DNA of 27,969 nucleotides from Terfezia claveryi (Eukaryota; Ascomycota; Pezizomycetes; Pezizales; Pezizaceae): positions 1 to 27,969 of the forward strand of contig WHUX01000431.1 in the NCBI GenBank assembly GCA_015179025.1, in the 5' to 3' direction. Each line of letters begins with the position of its first letter. Within the stretch, counting starts at the first letter, position 1. The translations under genes and the position numbers were made by a program. Under the pieces are notes generated by a model, which did not search any database, had not been told where the DNA came from, and saw only the letters and a list, made by a program, of their open reading frames with translations. This document shows positions 19,214 through 27,968 of this stretch, one piece after another.

Positions 19214-19539
19214 TAGCAGTACCCATCTACTAGTGAACAACACTCCTAGGTTGAGCTAGACATAGGTCGAGCTTAGCTGGTGATATCTGAGCACCATGAT
19301 ACCATACTAGGTACAATAGTCCATTTTGATGGAAAAAGTGCACTAGATATCTAAGTGCAAAAGATAGGTGGATAATACTGTATAAACTGATCTACCTATG
19401 TACATAATGTACTTTTTCCAAAAAAAATAGACCATTGTAGCATGGTATCATTGTACTCCGATACCTCACTTCTGCATAAGCTCGACCTATGTCTCTAAAC
19501 TGACAAGGAGTCTTGTTGGCTAGTAGATGCCATACTATA
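19214..19539. mobile_element. Foldback/MITE-like element, about 326 bp
   Basis: Nearly the whole segment pairs with itself. Outer CATCTACTAG (about 19223) pairs with CTAGTAGATG (about 19520). AGACATAGGTCGAGCTTA (19258) pairs with TAAGCTCGACCTATGTCT (19477-19494). GGAAAAAGT near 19342 pairs with ACTTTTTCC near 19411-19420. The centre is near 19380. It has no coding capacity, which fits a non-autonomous TIR element. A target duplication could not be fixed because the arms are diverged. Confidence 0.75.
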
Positions 19540-19849
19540 GTAATTGGCAATGCCTCCCTTTTATATAATGCCCCCCACTATATTTAGAGAGTATAAGTCT
19601 AACTATTCTACATATATCTTAAGTACATATGTAATGCTATCTATATGTAGATGCAAGTAGCAAAAGCAAAGCTATGCAAATCACTAGAGGCTTAGTATGA
19701 GACTAATCTCAATAAGCTAGCTTTAATCCAATTAGCCATACTAAAATACTCAGGCTAAGGGGGTATCATTTAGGCAATCATGTTATGATGAAATAATTTT
19801 TAGCTCTAGTAAGAGTTCTCAAATCACTACTTCTGCAGCTGCTGCCCTG

Positions 19850-20710
19850 TTGGATATCTCTTCTTCTTGAATTCAGTAGCTTGTCACAATTATTAGGCCA
19901 TGAGATCCTATGTACTCATGTGTACCTATTCTACCTACGGGTTGAATATTTCTATTATTGCTTTCCTGCCTAATCTACAATATCTCCTCTTCTATATAGG
20001 GTCTTCCCAATTATTAGACCATAAGATCCCATATACTTGTAGGTACTTGTTGCACCCACTAGCTGAATATTTCTATCATTGCTTTCTTGCCAAATCTGAG
20101 ATATCTCCTCTCCCATTCATCGGGTCCTTTTAGTTATTTGACCATGAGATCCTATGTATTCGTGGGTACTTATTGTACCCTCATGCTGAATATTCCCATC
20201 ATTGCTTTCCTGCCAAATCTGGGATATCTTCTCTCCCATTCATTGGGTCCTCTCAATCATTTGACCATGAGATCCCAGTTGCACCTGTGGGCTGAATATT
20301 TCTATTCTTACTTTCCTACCCAATCTTGGATATCTCTTTACCCATTCATCGGTTCCTCCCAATTTTTTTTGTATAAGATTCTATGTACTTGTAGCTACCT
20401 GTTGTATTAAGAGCTAGATATTCCTATCATTGCTTTTCACCCAATCTCATATATCTGTCCTTCTATGCACTAGTTCCTTATGAGTATTTCACCTAAAAAT
20501 CATATATACTTATGGGTATCTCTAACATACATGGGCTAGGTATTTCTATCAGTGCCCTTAATGAAAAGCTTGGATATTCTCCTCTATTATTTACCAGTTG
20601 CCTCCAATTATTTATCCATCAGATTGTATGTCCTCATGTATAGAGGGCTGAAAATTCATATTACTGCCAAATATTAGATATTTCTTCTGCCTCTTATCTG
20701 TTCACTATAA
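19850..20710. repeat. About 122-bp tandem array, 7 copies
   Basis: CCATGAGATCCTATGTA-like landmarks occur at about 19898, 20019, 20142, 20265, 20371, 20492 and 20616. Spacings are 121, 123, 123, 106 (an internal deletion), 121 and 124. Each unit also has GCTGAATATTTCTATCATTGC and CCCATTCATCGGGTCC-like blocks. Divergence grows to the right. Confidence 0.9.
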
Positions 20711-21110
20711 TAATGGCTCACACCCACTGGTATGAGTTGTCCTATCAGTTAGTTTGATAATTTGAAGGAGGTGAGTTGAAGTAAGGAATTGATATAGAGA
20801 TACATATAGAGTGTATATAACAAATGTGTCAATGATATTCATTTCTCTAAAGATCTGGAAGAACGAGAGGTCCTCTCCCTAGATAGAGTCTAAGGCTAAG
20901 GATATCACCTAAAGTCTAAACTATCTTATTAGGTACTACTATCAACCCCCCTCATCCTTAGCAATCTCCTCACTCAATATATGATTTATCCCTATGCTAT
21001 TTTACATCGTATTTTCTATTTCTTGCTTATCTATAAAATTATCTTCATACCTTCACCCATTATCCTTATATCCTCTCTATCATCCGTTATCATTGAGTCT
21101 TCTGCTATCA

Positions 21111-21420
21111 TCCTTATTCCATAATATCCAAAATGTTAGTATTCTCCTATAATCCTTGGGATTTCTCATAATAATTGTTATTGCCTATGTAGCTAATTAT
21201 TTAGTGACTTCTTCACTCCACTGTAATCTGTAGACTTACTGTCATCCTTGTTCCATAATCCTTGGAATGTGGATATTCTCCCATGATCTTCGTGATTTTT
21301 CATAATAATTGTTATTGCCTATATTAGCAATTATTTAGTAACTTGTTCATTCCACTATAATCTGTGGACTTACTGTCATCCTTATTCTATAATTATTAGA
21401 ACGTGGATATTCTCTGAGCA
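21111..21420. repeat. 134-bp tandem array, 2.3 copies
   Basis: Units start TCCTTATTCCATAAT at 21111, 21245 and 21379, exactly 134 bp apart. Shared blocks include TCATAATAATTGTTATTGCC and GACTTACTGTCATCC. The third unit is cut off at about 21420. Confidence 0.85.
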
Positions 21421-21517
21421 TTTGATTGGAATGTCTTCCTTATCATCACCTATCATCACCACTCTTTTCATTATTTAAGCTTATCATGGCCATCCTACTC
21501 ATTGCACTTAATGTTTC

Positions 21518-23711
21518 ACATATATGCTTGTCTTTTTTTATGTGTTAGTATAGTTCATTTTTTGATGTAAAATATGCAAAACAATTCCGGCACTTGTATT
21601 CCTTACTGGTAGTTTGTATACCTATAGCATCCCTGAATTTTTCAAAAAGTTCTCTGAGTAAGGGTTTTGTCAAAGTGTTGGCTATCATTTTCTTAGTTTC
21701 GACATTTGATAATAAGCATTGCCCATTTTTTACCACCTTGGTAATGAATCTTTCTCATACATGGATGTGTTTTGTATCAGGTTTAAATTCATTTGTTTCC
21801 GCTAGTGCCAGAGCTCTTTGGTTGTCGCCTAACAGGTGACCCTATACTTTCTCTCCCAATCATTCCAAAAGGCCGTTAACCACATTAACTCTTTTGCTAC
21901 CTCCGTTCCAGCAATAAATTCTGCTTCAGTACTTTTTTGAGAGTGCAATTATTCCTTGTTTCTTTATACTTCAAGATATACAAGTTCCTTCATAGAAGAA
22001 AGTATATGCTCCTGTGCTGCACCTTGTTTTTGTACAGTCCATCAGAGAAGTATTGAAATAATCCAATAGCTTTGATGTTGGTGAGACTGTAATAGGAGGG
22101 GTTGGATTTCCTGTGCATAGTCAAGCCAAGTCATACCTACATAGGTATTGCATAATTCAAAGTACTCCTTTCTAGTATTTCTGGGTTGGTGTTACTGAAA
22201 ATTGAGCTAACTTTGTAACCACATAGTTTATATCTGGACATGTAGCAATCATAACATACTTCAGTTGGCGTATTGCCTTTTGGTATATCTTTGTCTCTAA
22301 TACTGATAATGGAATACTAGTGTCCTCCCATTTCTCTTTTGGGTCCTTCAGTATAGATACTATTTGGTATGTAGTCATATTGAATTCTTTCATTATTTGC
22401 CTGATATAGGGTGCCTGGTCTATGTATATTCTTCAGTTTTTTCAATTGTGTTAGATATAGAGTTTAGTGTATACTGTAACTGTTCCCATATCCTTGAATT
22501 TATATTTCAATTTCAAGTAATTTTTTAGTGTATTAACTTCCGAACGTTTTCCAGAAAGCAATACATTATCAACATGGGCCAGTATCAATAATAATTGTAG
22601 TATCCATGTAGCTTAATCAGCACTTATCTTCTTGATACTATATTTAAGTAGTATTGTATTCAGAGAGTCATGCCATTCCCTAGCCCCTTGCTTCAAACCA
22701 TATATTGCCTTCAACAATTCGTATATAATGTTTCTAGGATTTTCCTCTTTTCTACTCTCAATCTGTGATAGCTCAAATCCTTGGGGTTGAGACATATATA
22801 TTTTCACTTCTTTCAACACAGAGTTTAAGAAAGCATTGCAGAAATCTCCTTGGTCTATTTTGTCATCCGATATTGCTATGATATGAAGGATTTTACGTAG
22901 TGATGTGAATCTCACTACTGGTGCGTAAACTTTGTTAAAATTAATTCCTATTGTCTGTGAGTCTCCTCGAGCAACCAGTCTTGCCTTAAACCTCTCAATT
23001 ATTGGTTTCCTTGTTGGGTCCTCAGGATTTTGTTTTTGTCTTAATATCGAAACCCTTTTATTCCTGATTACTATTGTTTTCTCCATTCTCTTAACAAGCT
23101 GCCATGTGTTGTTCACTAGTAATGCATTATACTCTTGTTGGCAAGCTTTGGTCTATTGTCGAGCATGCGATGACTTTAGGGCTTGTGTATAGGTTCGAGG
23201 GACCTTAAAATCCAAGTACCTTAGATTAGTATTCATCTATTCTGCAGTAGTATATATTATTTGCAATGACGATATCTCTTTTAGGTCCTCTAATTCTTGG
23301 TTTTCCATATTCTCTCTCATCCTTTTCTCCATTCTTATTGGTAGATATTCTTTATATTCCATATCTGCTTTCATAATCTCAATATCTATATCTCAGTCAT
23401 CGGTTTGTTCCTAATCTGGTAGCCCCAAAATATTCATCCCTTGGCTTAGTATTGGGAATCTCTTGAATTTCTCATATCCCAATGTATTCTCAAAGAATAT
23501 TACATCTCGAGCCTTGATCATAGTATTTGCCTTAATATCATATAGGCTAAATATGTTCTCAGTTTCATAATATCCTATAAGTAGGCACTCTCTATTGTAA
23601 CTATGCCATTTCTTTCTCTTTTTGCTATCCTTAGATATGTGCGCATAGCATCTATATCCCTATACACTCATATGACCAATATAAGGGTAGTAGTTAATTA
23701 GTTCTTCAAAT
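21518..23711 (-). pseudogene. Decayed Ty1/copia Pol: integrase end, RT, RNase H, terminal C2H2 motif
   Basis: Read on the minus strand from 23711 down, the order is as follows. First the integrase end (GYRCYAHISKDSKKRKKWHS, ECLLIGYYETENIFSLYD, KARDVIFFENTLGYEKF) and the pre-RT region (TYTQALKSSHAR, EYNALLVNNTWQLVKRM). Then RT in 22613-23116 (FKARLVARGDSQTIGINFNK, DQGDFCNAFLNSVLKEV, IYELLKAIYGLKQGAREW). The active-site box at about 22560-22590 reads AHVDNVLLSG, with the second Asp of YVDD changed to Asn. The connection is at 22172-22393, and RNase H is split over several frames (STEAEFIAGTEVAKEL, GDNQRALALAETNEF, IANTLTKPLLRELFEKF). It finishes with a C2H2 zinc-finger pattern interrupted by a TAA at 21545-21547. 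Many stops and frameshifts make it inactive. The gypsy LTR cuts it at 23712. Confidence 0.88.
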
Positions 23712-23868
23712 TGTCACAACCGTCCTTTCCTAGCCAGGTTTGAGAGTCGGATGGAATCCCGTCCGACTCTCATTATTGTTGATTGATATCGTTGTTATCT
23801 CTGTTCCCGAGATAAGGGGTCTCGGGAACCTTATTCCTTCCGGTGGCCTTGGCCAGGAAAGAAGCCTG

Positions 23869-23876
23869 TATATATA
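23869..23876 (+). promoter_or_regulatory. TATA box of the gypsy LTR
   Basis: TATATATA lies within the LTR about 157 bp from its start, just after two strong hairpins and in locally GC-rich sequence. This is the expected place for the U3 core promoter. The transcription start would be about 30 bp downstream, near 23905, by the general rule. Inference from sequence only. Confidence 0.55.
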
Positions 23877-24055
23877 GCTTGCTCTCTCCGCCCTCTTGTT
23901 GGATCCCCATCCAACGTCTTGTATACCCAATACAGGACCTTGCTTCCCCCAGCGCTTGTGCACCTCCCTTATGCACATCCTTGTCTCGAACAAACAACTC
24001 TGCAGTACAGCTGCCTCCCTTGACACATGCGGCAACTGCCTCTGCGTGTCTCGTG

Positions 24056-24125
24056 TCTCTTGCCTCTTGCCTCTTGCCTCTTGCCCCTTGCCTCTTGCCT
24101 CTTGCCTCTTGCCTCTTGCCCTTGC
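24056..24125 (+). repeat. CCTCTTG heptamer array in the gypsy LTR, about 10 copies
   Basis: Ten 7-bp units CCTCTTG with variants TCTCTTG, CCCCTTG and one short unit. It makes open frames on both strands, including a Gln/Glu/Arg/Gly repeat on the minus strand, which I treat as an artefact. Confidence 0.9.
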
Positions 24126-24319
24126 CTCCATCTCAGTCTTCCCCTGGTCACACACGTAGCGTTCCTACATGTGTCTTACCCTAGCCTTTCCCCCGATCAC
24201 ACACGTAGCGCTCCTACGTGTGCGATTGCCCCTTGCCACTTCCCCGGCATACCCCTTGGTCGCCTTGTCCCCCAGAGCCCACGTTACACTACGTTGGATC
24301 TTTCAGACCAACCGGTACG

Positions 24320-25459
24320 ATGTCCGCGAACATTCCACTACCCACCGATAGATTCGCAGCCTGGAGGGCAACTCCGATCCCATCAGACCCGACAGAACTA
24401 TCAGCATACCGACGAACTGTGATCGATATATTCACAGATACTTATGCCATCGGCGAACAACAAGGAGCGGACCTTCAGAAAGCCGAAAGGCGAATCCGAG
24501 AAGCTGAAGATGAAATAACCCTCCTCCGAGAAGATGCAGCAGAGGACAGGATAACCATCCGGAGACTGACTCGCGCTTTGGACCTGACCGATGGTCCAAA
24601 AAACCAGAAAACACAAGACCTACCCACCCCGCCCAAGTTTAATGGGGACCGGGGCCGGCTACGAGCATGGAAAAACTCTGTGCAGATAAAACTCTCTGGG
24701 GACTCGGCGAAGTTCCCCACCGTCCACCACCAGCTCTCATATGTCTATGGCCTACTGGAGGGTAAGGCCATGGACCAGGTACAGCCCTTCGTCAAGGCCA
24801 CGGGGATTGATCTGGTAGACATCCCAGCACTAATGGCAATCCTGGACCGAGCCTTCGGAGACCTGGATCCTAAAGGAACCGCCAGCAGGGCCCTGCGAGA
24901 CCTCAAGCAAAAATACAACGAACTGTCAGCCTATGTCGCTGAGTTCTCCAGGCTAGCAGCAGAGCTCAATTGGAATGACGAAGCCAAGCTCGATCAGTTC
25001 AAAGACGGGCTTACCTTCGAGCTGAAAAAGGCTCTGGTTTACTGCCCACCGACCAAGACCCTGGAGGGACTTATTGAACAAGCTAGCTTGGTGGAACAGC
25101 AGACAGCGGCACTCAGAGCCCCCCAAAAGACACTCCCGACCTCGACTCCCCGTACACCATTTCTGACAGCACGCACCCAACAACAACAACCCACACCAGT
25201 CAACAAGCCTGCACACCCCTCCCTGGTAGCGGGTGGGGCTGCCCCCATGGACCTGTCAGCAGGTAGACCTCGTCTTACCCAGGAGGAAAGGGACCGTCGC
25301 CGCACTCAGGGTTTGTGCATTGCATGCGGAAAGGGGGACCATTTTATCGCGGCATGTCCCCTCCGCAAAAACCGCTCCCTAGCCGTCCACGCCATCTCAG
25401 ACACCCCAGCCCGGATTGTGGAGGTAGATGAGTCGGGAAAAGCCCTGTCCCTTGCCTAG
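24320..25459 (+). CDS. gag: Gypsy Gag polyprotein (capsid and CCHC zinc knuckle)
   Basis: ATG 24320 (context ACGATGTCC) gives 379 residues and ends TAG 25457-25459. I prefer this start to the upstream in-frame ATG 24218, which lies within the LTR. Residues about 50-95 form a charged coiled coil (LQKAERRIREAEDEITLLRE). A linker LPTPPKFNGDRGRLRAWKNS leads into the retrotransposon gag/capsid region (about 100-270), with LLEGKAMDQVQPFV, AYVAEFSRLAAELNWND and QFKDGLTFELKKAL. After a Pro/Gln-rich linker comes one zinc knuckle, CIACGKGDHFIAAC, with exact CX2CX4HX4C spacing (residues 333-346). Gag forms the cytoplasmic particle that packages the RNA, and the knuckle binds nucleic acid. The frame is intact with balanced codon use, unlike the AT-rich decayed neighbours. 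Pol overlaps in the -1 frame. Confidence 0.93.
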   Translation: MSANIPLPTDRFAAWRATPIPSDPTELSAYRRTVIDIFTDTYAIGEQQGADLQKAERRIREAEDEITLLREDAAEDRITIRRLTRALDLTDGPKNQKTQDLPTPPKFNGDRGRLRAWKNSVQIKLSGDSAKFPTVHHQLSYVYGLLEGKAMDQVQPFVKATGIDLVDIPALMAILDRAFGDLDPKGTASRALRDLKQKYNELSAYVAEFSRLAAELNWNDEAKLDQFKDGLTFELKKALVYCPPTKTLEGLIEQASLVEQQTAALRAPQKTLPTSTPRTPFLTARTQQQQPTPVNKPAHPSLVAGGAAPMDLSAGRPRLTQEERDRRRTQGLCIACGKGDHFIAACPLRKNRSLAVHAISDTPARIVEVDESGKALSLA

Positions 25460-26167
25460 TCACTGACACTAGCAAGGGACCTGCATCAGGTCATCTGTCC
25501 TTGTCTGCTTTTTCTGTTCCTTCTTTGTCTATGTCTGTTGACGAGGCTCGCCTTTTTGGTGAGCATTTTGTTGTACCTATCACGATATCTTTCAATGGTA
25601 AAACACTCGTCACTTCTGCCCTTGTAGACTGTGGAGCCTCAGGAATTGCCTTCATCGACCAGACCTTTGTCAGTAAGCATGCCATACCCACCTCTAAGCT
25701 CAAGACCCCCCGCCTCCTTGATGTCATTGACGGCCGACCTATCTCTTCTGGAGCCATTACCGACCTCGCCTGTACTCCTGCCCAGATTGGGGACCACTCC
25801 GAAAGCCTCCCTATGTTCGTTACAAAGCTCTGGTATCCAATTGTCCTCGGAATCCCATGGCTTAGAATGCACGATGTATCGGTCAGCTTTGGCTCTTATA
25901 CCCTGCAGTTTAACAGCCCTTACTGCAAAAGCCACTGTGGAAACCCAAAGGCCACCGTTACTGGGCTGTGTGCGTTGCCGCCTCCAATAGTTCACCCAAC
26001 CCAGGTGGTACACCATCCTGCACACGTTAATGTTCCCTCTGTCTCCCTCCCGCCCCCAAAACCCCTAAACGTTAGCTTTGTCGGAGCAGGGGCTTTCGCT
26101 TACCTTACTAGGAGGCACAAGCTGAAGGCACACGCTCTCTCCATACATGAGGTAAACGTAAGGATTA
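25432..26167 (+). CDS. pol: Gypsy Pol, N-terminal protease part, made by -1 frameshift, truncated by insertion
   Basis: This frame is open from 25432, just after a TGA at 25429-25431. It has no ATG until 25531, so translation most likely enters from gag by frameshifting at 25435-25441. The retropepsin-type aspartic protease is clear: ALVDCGASGIAFID with the catalytic Asp at 25627-25629, then the flap region (DVIDGRPISSGAI) and LGIPWLRMHDVSVSF, the hydrophobic strand and trailing segment seen in gypsy proteases. The enzyme would act as a homodimer to cut Gag and Gag-Pol. A Pro-rich linker follows (PPPIVHPTQVVHHPAHVNVP). Gypsy sequence ends at about 26167, where the copia LTR begins. The observed stop at 26176-26178 belongs to that inserted LTR. 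RT, RNase H and integrase are therefore displaced. Confidence 0.87.
25435..25480 (+). promoter_or_regulatory. Predicted -1 ribosomal frameshift signal at the gag-pol overlap
   Basis: GGGAAAA (25435-25441) is set in the gag frame as G GGA AAA, matching the X XXY YYZ rule. After a 5-nt spacer, GTCCCTTGC (25447-25455) pairs exactly with GCAAGGGAC (25472-25480). TAGT (57-60) also pairs with ACTA (68-71) past one bulged C, giving 13 bp and a 7-nt loop. The gag stop TAG is inside the stem. The -1 frame is open from 25432 into the protease. Confidence 0.85.
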
Positions 26168-26449
26168 TGAGATCTTAGGATATATGAACGTAGATATTGG
26201 GAATTGATCTGTAAGAGAGATGTATTGCTTGCTTGATCTATATCTCTGCTTTAGGGGTTCTAGCAGTCTATATATACATATCTCCTCCGTATTCGCACAT
26301 GCTTGTCATATGCCTTCTTATCTACATGCCTCTATGTCCATATGTTGTTGAGTACGTTGTCATATGCCTTCTTATCCACATGCCTCTATGTCCATATGTT
26401 GTTGACGTACTCACATGGTTGCACATGTATTGGAAGAGTATTTCCTACA
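26168..26449 (-). repeat. Copia 3' LTR, about 282 bp
   Basis: On the minus strand it starts TGTAGGAAATACTC right after the polypurine tract and is read as ending AAGATCTCA at 26168. The outer end is placed by loss of gypsy coding sequence and the TG/CA rule, so it may be off by several bases. It contains a 54-bp internal duplication (starts at about 26303 and 26357, CATATGCCTTCTTAT to CATATGTTGTTGA). Confidence 0.65.
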
Positions 26450-26463
26450 CCCTCCTCTACTCT
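26450..26463 (-). promoter_or_regulatory. Polypurine tract of the copia element
   Basis: Minus strand AGAGTAGAGGAGGG abuts the LTR start TGTAGG. This is the usual primer site for plus-strand DNA synthesis. The pol stop codon TAG (26457-26459) lies inside the tract. Confidence 0.8.
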
Positions 26464-27968
26464 GCCAATCTCATCCACCGGTCTTGCCATTTTTTAATGG
26501 TAACCATGGGCGTAATCTTGGTAAGAATATCCGCTGGATTTTCCTTGCCTGGGATAGTTGTTATGGCTAATTTTTCTGCTTGCACTTGTTGGCGTAGATA
26601 GTGGTATCGATGTTCAATATGCCTAGTTCGTCTTAAACAGCGAGAGGTATGAGCTAGGTTGAAGGTTCCTTCACTATCTGTTTTTACCGTAGGTTTTAGT
26701 GATAATCCAAGTTCATCTAGGAGTTGTTGTGCCCAAGCTGCATCTTTGGCTCCTTCACATGCAGCAATATATTCTGCTTCGGTGATTGACAAGGATACAG
26801 TATCCTGACGGCGACTGTACCATCCTACTGGTTGATCACCGAGAGTCATGAGTACTCCTGTTTGGGATCTCGCTTGTTCACCACCGTAGGATGCATCTGC
26901 ATATATAACGAGATGTAAATCCGTAGGTTTGCATAGAATTAGTCCTAAATGCTTGGTGTTCTGGAGATATTGGAGAATAGTTAAAGCAGCTCTATAATTT
27001 GTTGTGGAAGGTTTAGATGCTCGCCGTCCCAGAAGGTTGACATGGATAGATATCTCAGGTCTTGTCATTTTTGCAATATAAAGTAGTCCTCCTGTAAGTG
27101 CTTGATATTTCTTAGCATCTTCGAAATGGTCATTAGAGTCGCCATATACTTCTGGATTAATGGGTAAGGAATTCTTATGTTGCGGTTCGCCGTAGAGGAG
27201 GTATTTTGAGGCCATTGTTTCTATAAGTGCCTTTTGGGTCATTATGACTTCCGTATTTGTGTTGTTCCACTTAAGCTCAATTCCTAGGAGTTTCTCTGGA
27301 TTCCCACGCTTTTCAAGCTCAATTTTTTCCTCGATTTTTTCTTCGAATTCTTTGAGTATTGTCTCATTATCCGCAATTCCTATAAGGTCATCGACATGAG
27401 TTCCCAGAATGAAGGAATTATTATGGTTTGTGTAAGTCCCTTCATCTCCAATGCATTGATGGAGTCCTGCAAGTGCTAGAATCTTCTCTAATGTCTTAAA
27501 CCACTCATGCCCTGCTTGTTTTAGCCCATATAGAGCTTTGTTAAGCTTCCAGTATTCGGTCTCTCCATTTTCATTTATATCCGAAATATAGACATCATGA
27601 TGTAAAAGAGCCTGCAAGTAGGCGGCTACCACGTCCCACTGCCGAATTCTCCATTTCTTATACATGGCCAGTATAAGCAGGATTTTCAATGTTTCGGATC
27701 TCATCATTTGTGCGTAGGTTTTGTCGGAATCATAGTTGATCCCATCCTCCTGAGTAAATCCTCTCTCTACTTTTCTGGCTTTGTATTTCTCAATACTTCC
27801 GTCTAATTTTCGCTTTATTGTATAGACCCATTTGGTGTCTACAATCTTGGTCCCTTCTGGGATATCTTCTTTAGTGATTCTTGTGAATACGCCATATTTC
27901 TGCAATTGCTCTCTTTCTTTAGTTCGTGCTTTTGCCCATTCATGTGCTTGTGCAGAGGATCTGGTTTG
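26457..27968 (-). CDS. pol: Copia Pol polyprotein, RT and RNase H (5' end outside window)
   Basis: The frame is open from the window edge (reading QTRSSAQAHEWAKARTKERE) to TAG 26457-26459. A start near 27905 would be TTG only, so the protein certainly begins further upstream. Numbering from that TTG, the RT begins TKWVYTIKRKLDGSIEKYKA. The first catalytic Asp is D91 in IRQWDVVAAYLQA, LNKALYGLKQAGHEWFK spans about 121-137, and the active-site box THVDDLIGI is at 169-177, with His in place of the usual Tyr of YVDD. The connection reads LLYIAKMTRPEISIHVN. RNase H has IYADASYGGE (Asp337), SITEAEYIAACE (Glu376), KTDSEGTFNL (Asp410) and RRTRHIEHRYHYLRQQV, and ends PADILTK. All catalytic acids are present. 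It would copy the element RNA in cytoplasmic particles. Gag, protease and integrase are off the window. Confidence 0.92.
   Translation of the reverse strand, partial: QTRSSAQAHEWAKARTKEREQLQKYGVFTRITKEDIPEGTKIVDTKWVYTIKRKLDGSIEKYKARKVERGFTQEDGINYDSDKTYAQMMRSETLKILLILAMYKKWRIRQWDVVAAYLQALLHHDVYISDINENGETEYWKLNKALYGLKQAGHEWFKTLEKILALAGLHQCIGDEGTYTNHNNSFILGTHVDDLIGIADNETILKEFEEKIEEKIELEKRGNPEKLLGIELKWNNTNTEVIMTQKALIETMASKYLLYGEPQHKNSLPINPEVYGDSNDHFEDAKKYQALTGGLLYIAKMTRPEISIHVNLLGRRASKPSTTNYRAALTILQYLQNTKHLGLILCKPTDLHLVIYADASYGGEQARSQTGVLMTLGDQPVGWYSRRQDTVSLSITEAEYIAACEGAKDAAWAQQLLDELGLSLKPTVKTDSEGTFNLAHTSRCLRRTRHIEHRYHYLRQQVQAEKLAITTIPGKENPADILTKITPMVTIKKWQDRWMRLAE

Larger units (their letters stand above)
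23712..24288 (+). repeat. Gypsy 5' LTR, about 577 bp
   Basis: Begins TGTCACAACC and is read as ending GTTACA just before the gag leader. The start is firm because it abruptly ends the copia coding frame. The 3' boundary is less sure because the second LTR is not in the window. It contains a TATA box, three hairpins in the 5' half (perfect stems of 11, 10 and 7 bp), a heptamer array, and two 49-bp-spaced copies of a CACACGTAG...CTACGTGTG hairpin at 24151-24173 and 24200-24222. No convincing tRNA primer site was found in 24289-24319. A self-priming mechanism, known for some fungal chromoviruses, is possible. Confidence 0.7.
23712..26167 (+). mobile_element. Ty3/gypsy retrotransposon, 5' part (LTR, gag, protease), interrupted
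   Basis: The element begins with TG at 23712 inside the older copia remnant. It carries a 5' LTR, gag, a -1 frameshift signal and the protease part of pol. It ends where a minus-strand copia LTR starts, at about 26168. It is visibly richer in GC than both sides and its frames are intact, so it appears young and little affected by RIP. RT, RNase H, integrase and the 3' LTR would lie beyond the inserted copia element, outside the window. Confidence 0.85.

Noticed and set aside
23730..24155. Minus-strand open frame with Arg/Gly/Gln/Glu repeats, and the overlapping Leu-rich plus frames
   Set aside because: It lies wholly in the gypsy LTR and is produced by the CCTCTTG heptamer array being free of stops; no domain or start context.
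24218..24319. Upstream ATG extension of Gag
   Set aside because: It would start inside the LTR and add a Pro-rich stretch unlike gag; ATG 24320 just after the leader is the better start.
24289..24319. tRNA primer-binding site for the gypsy element
   Set aside because: TTGGATCTTTCAGACC starts with a TGG, but I could not match it with confidence to any tRNA 3' end.
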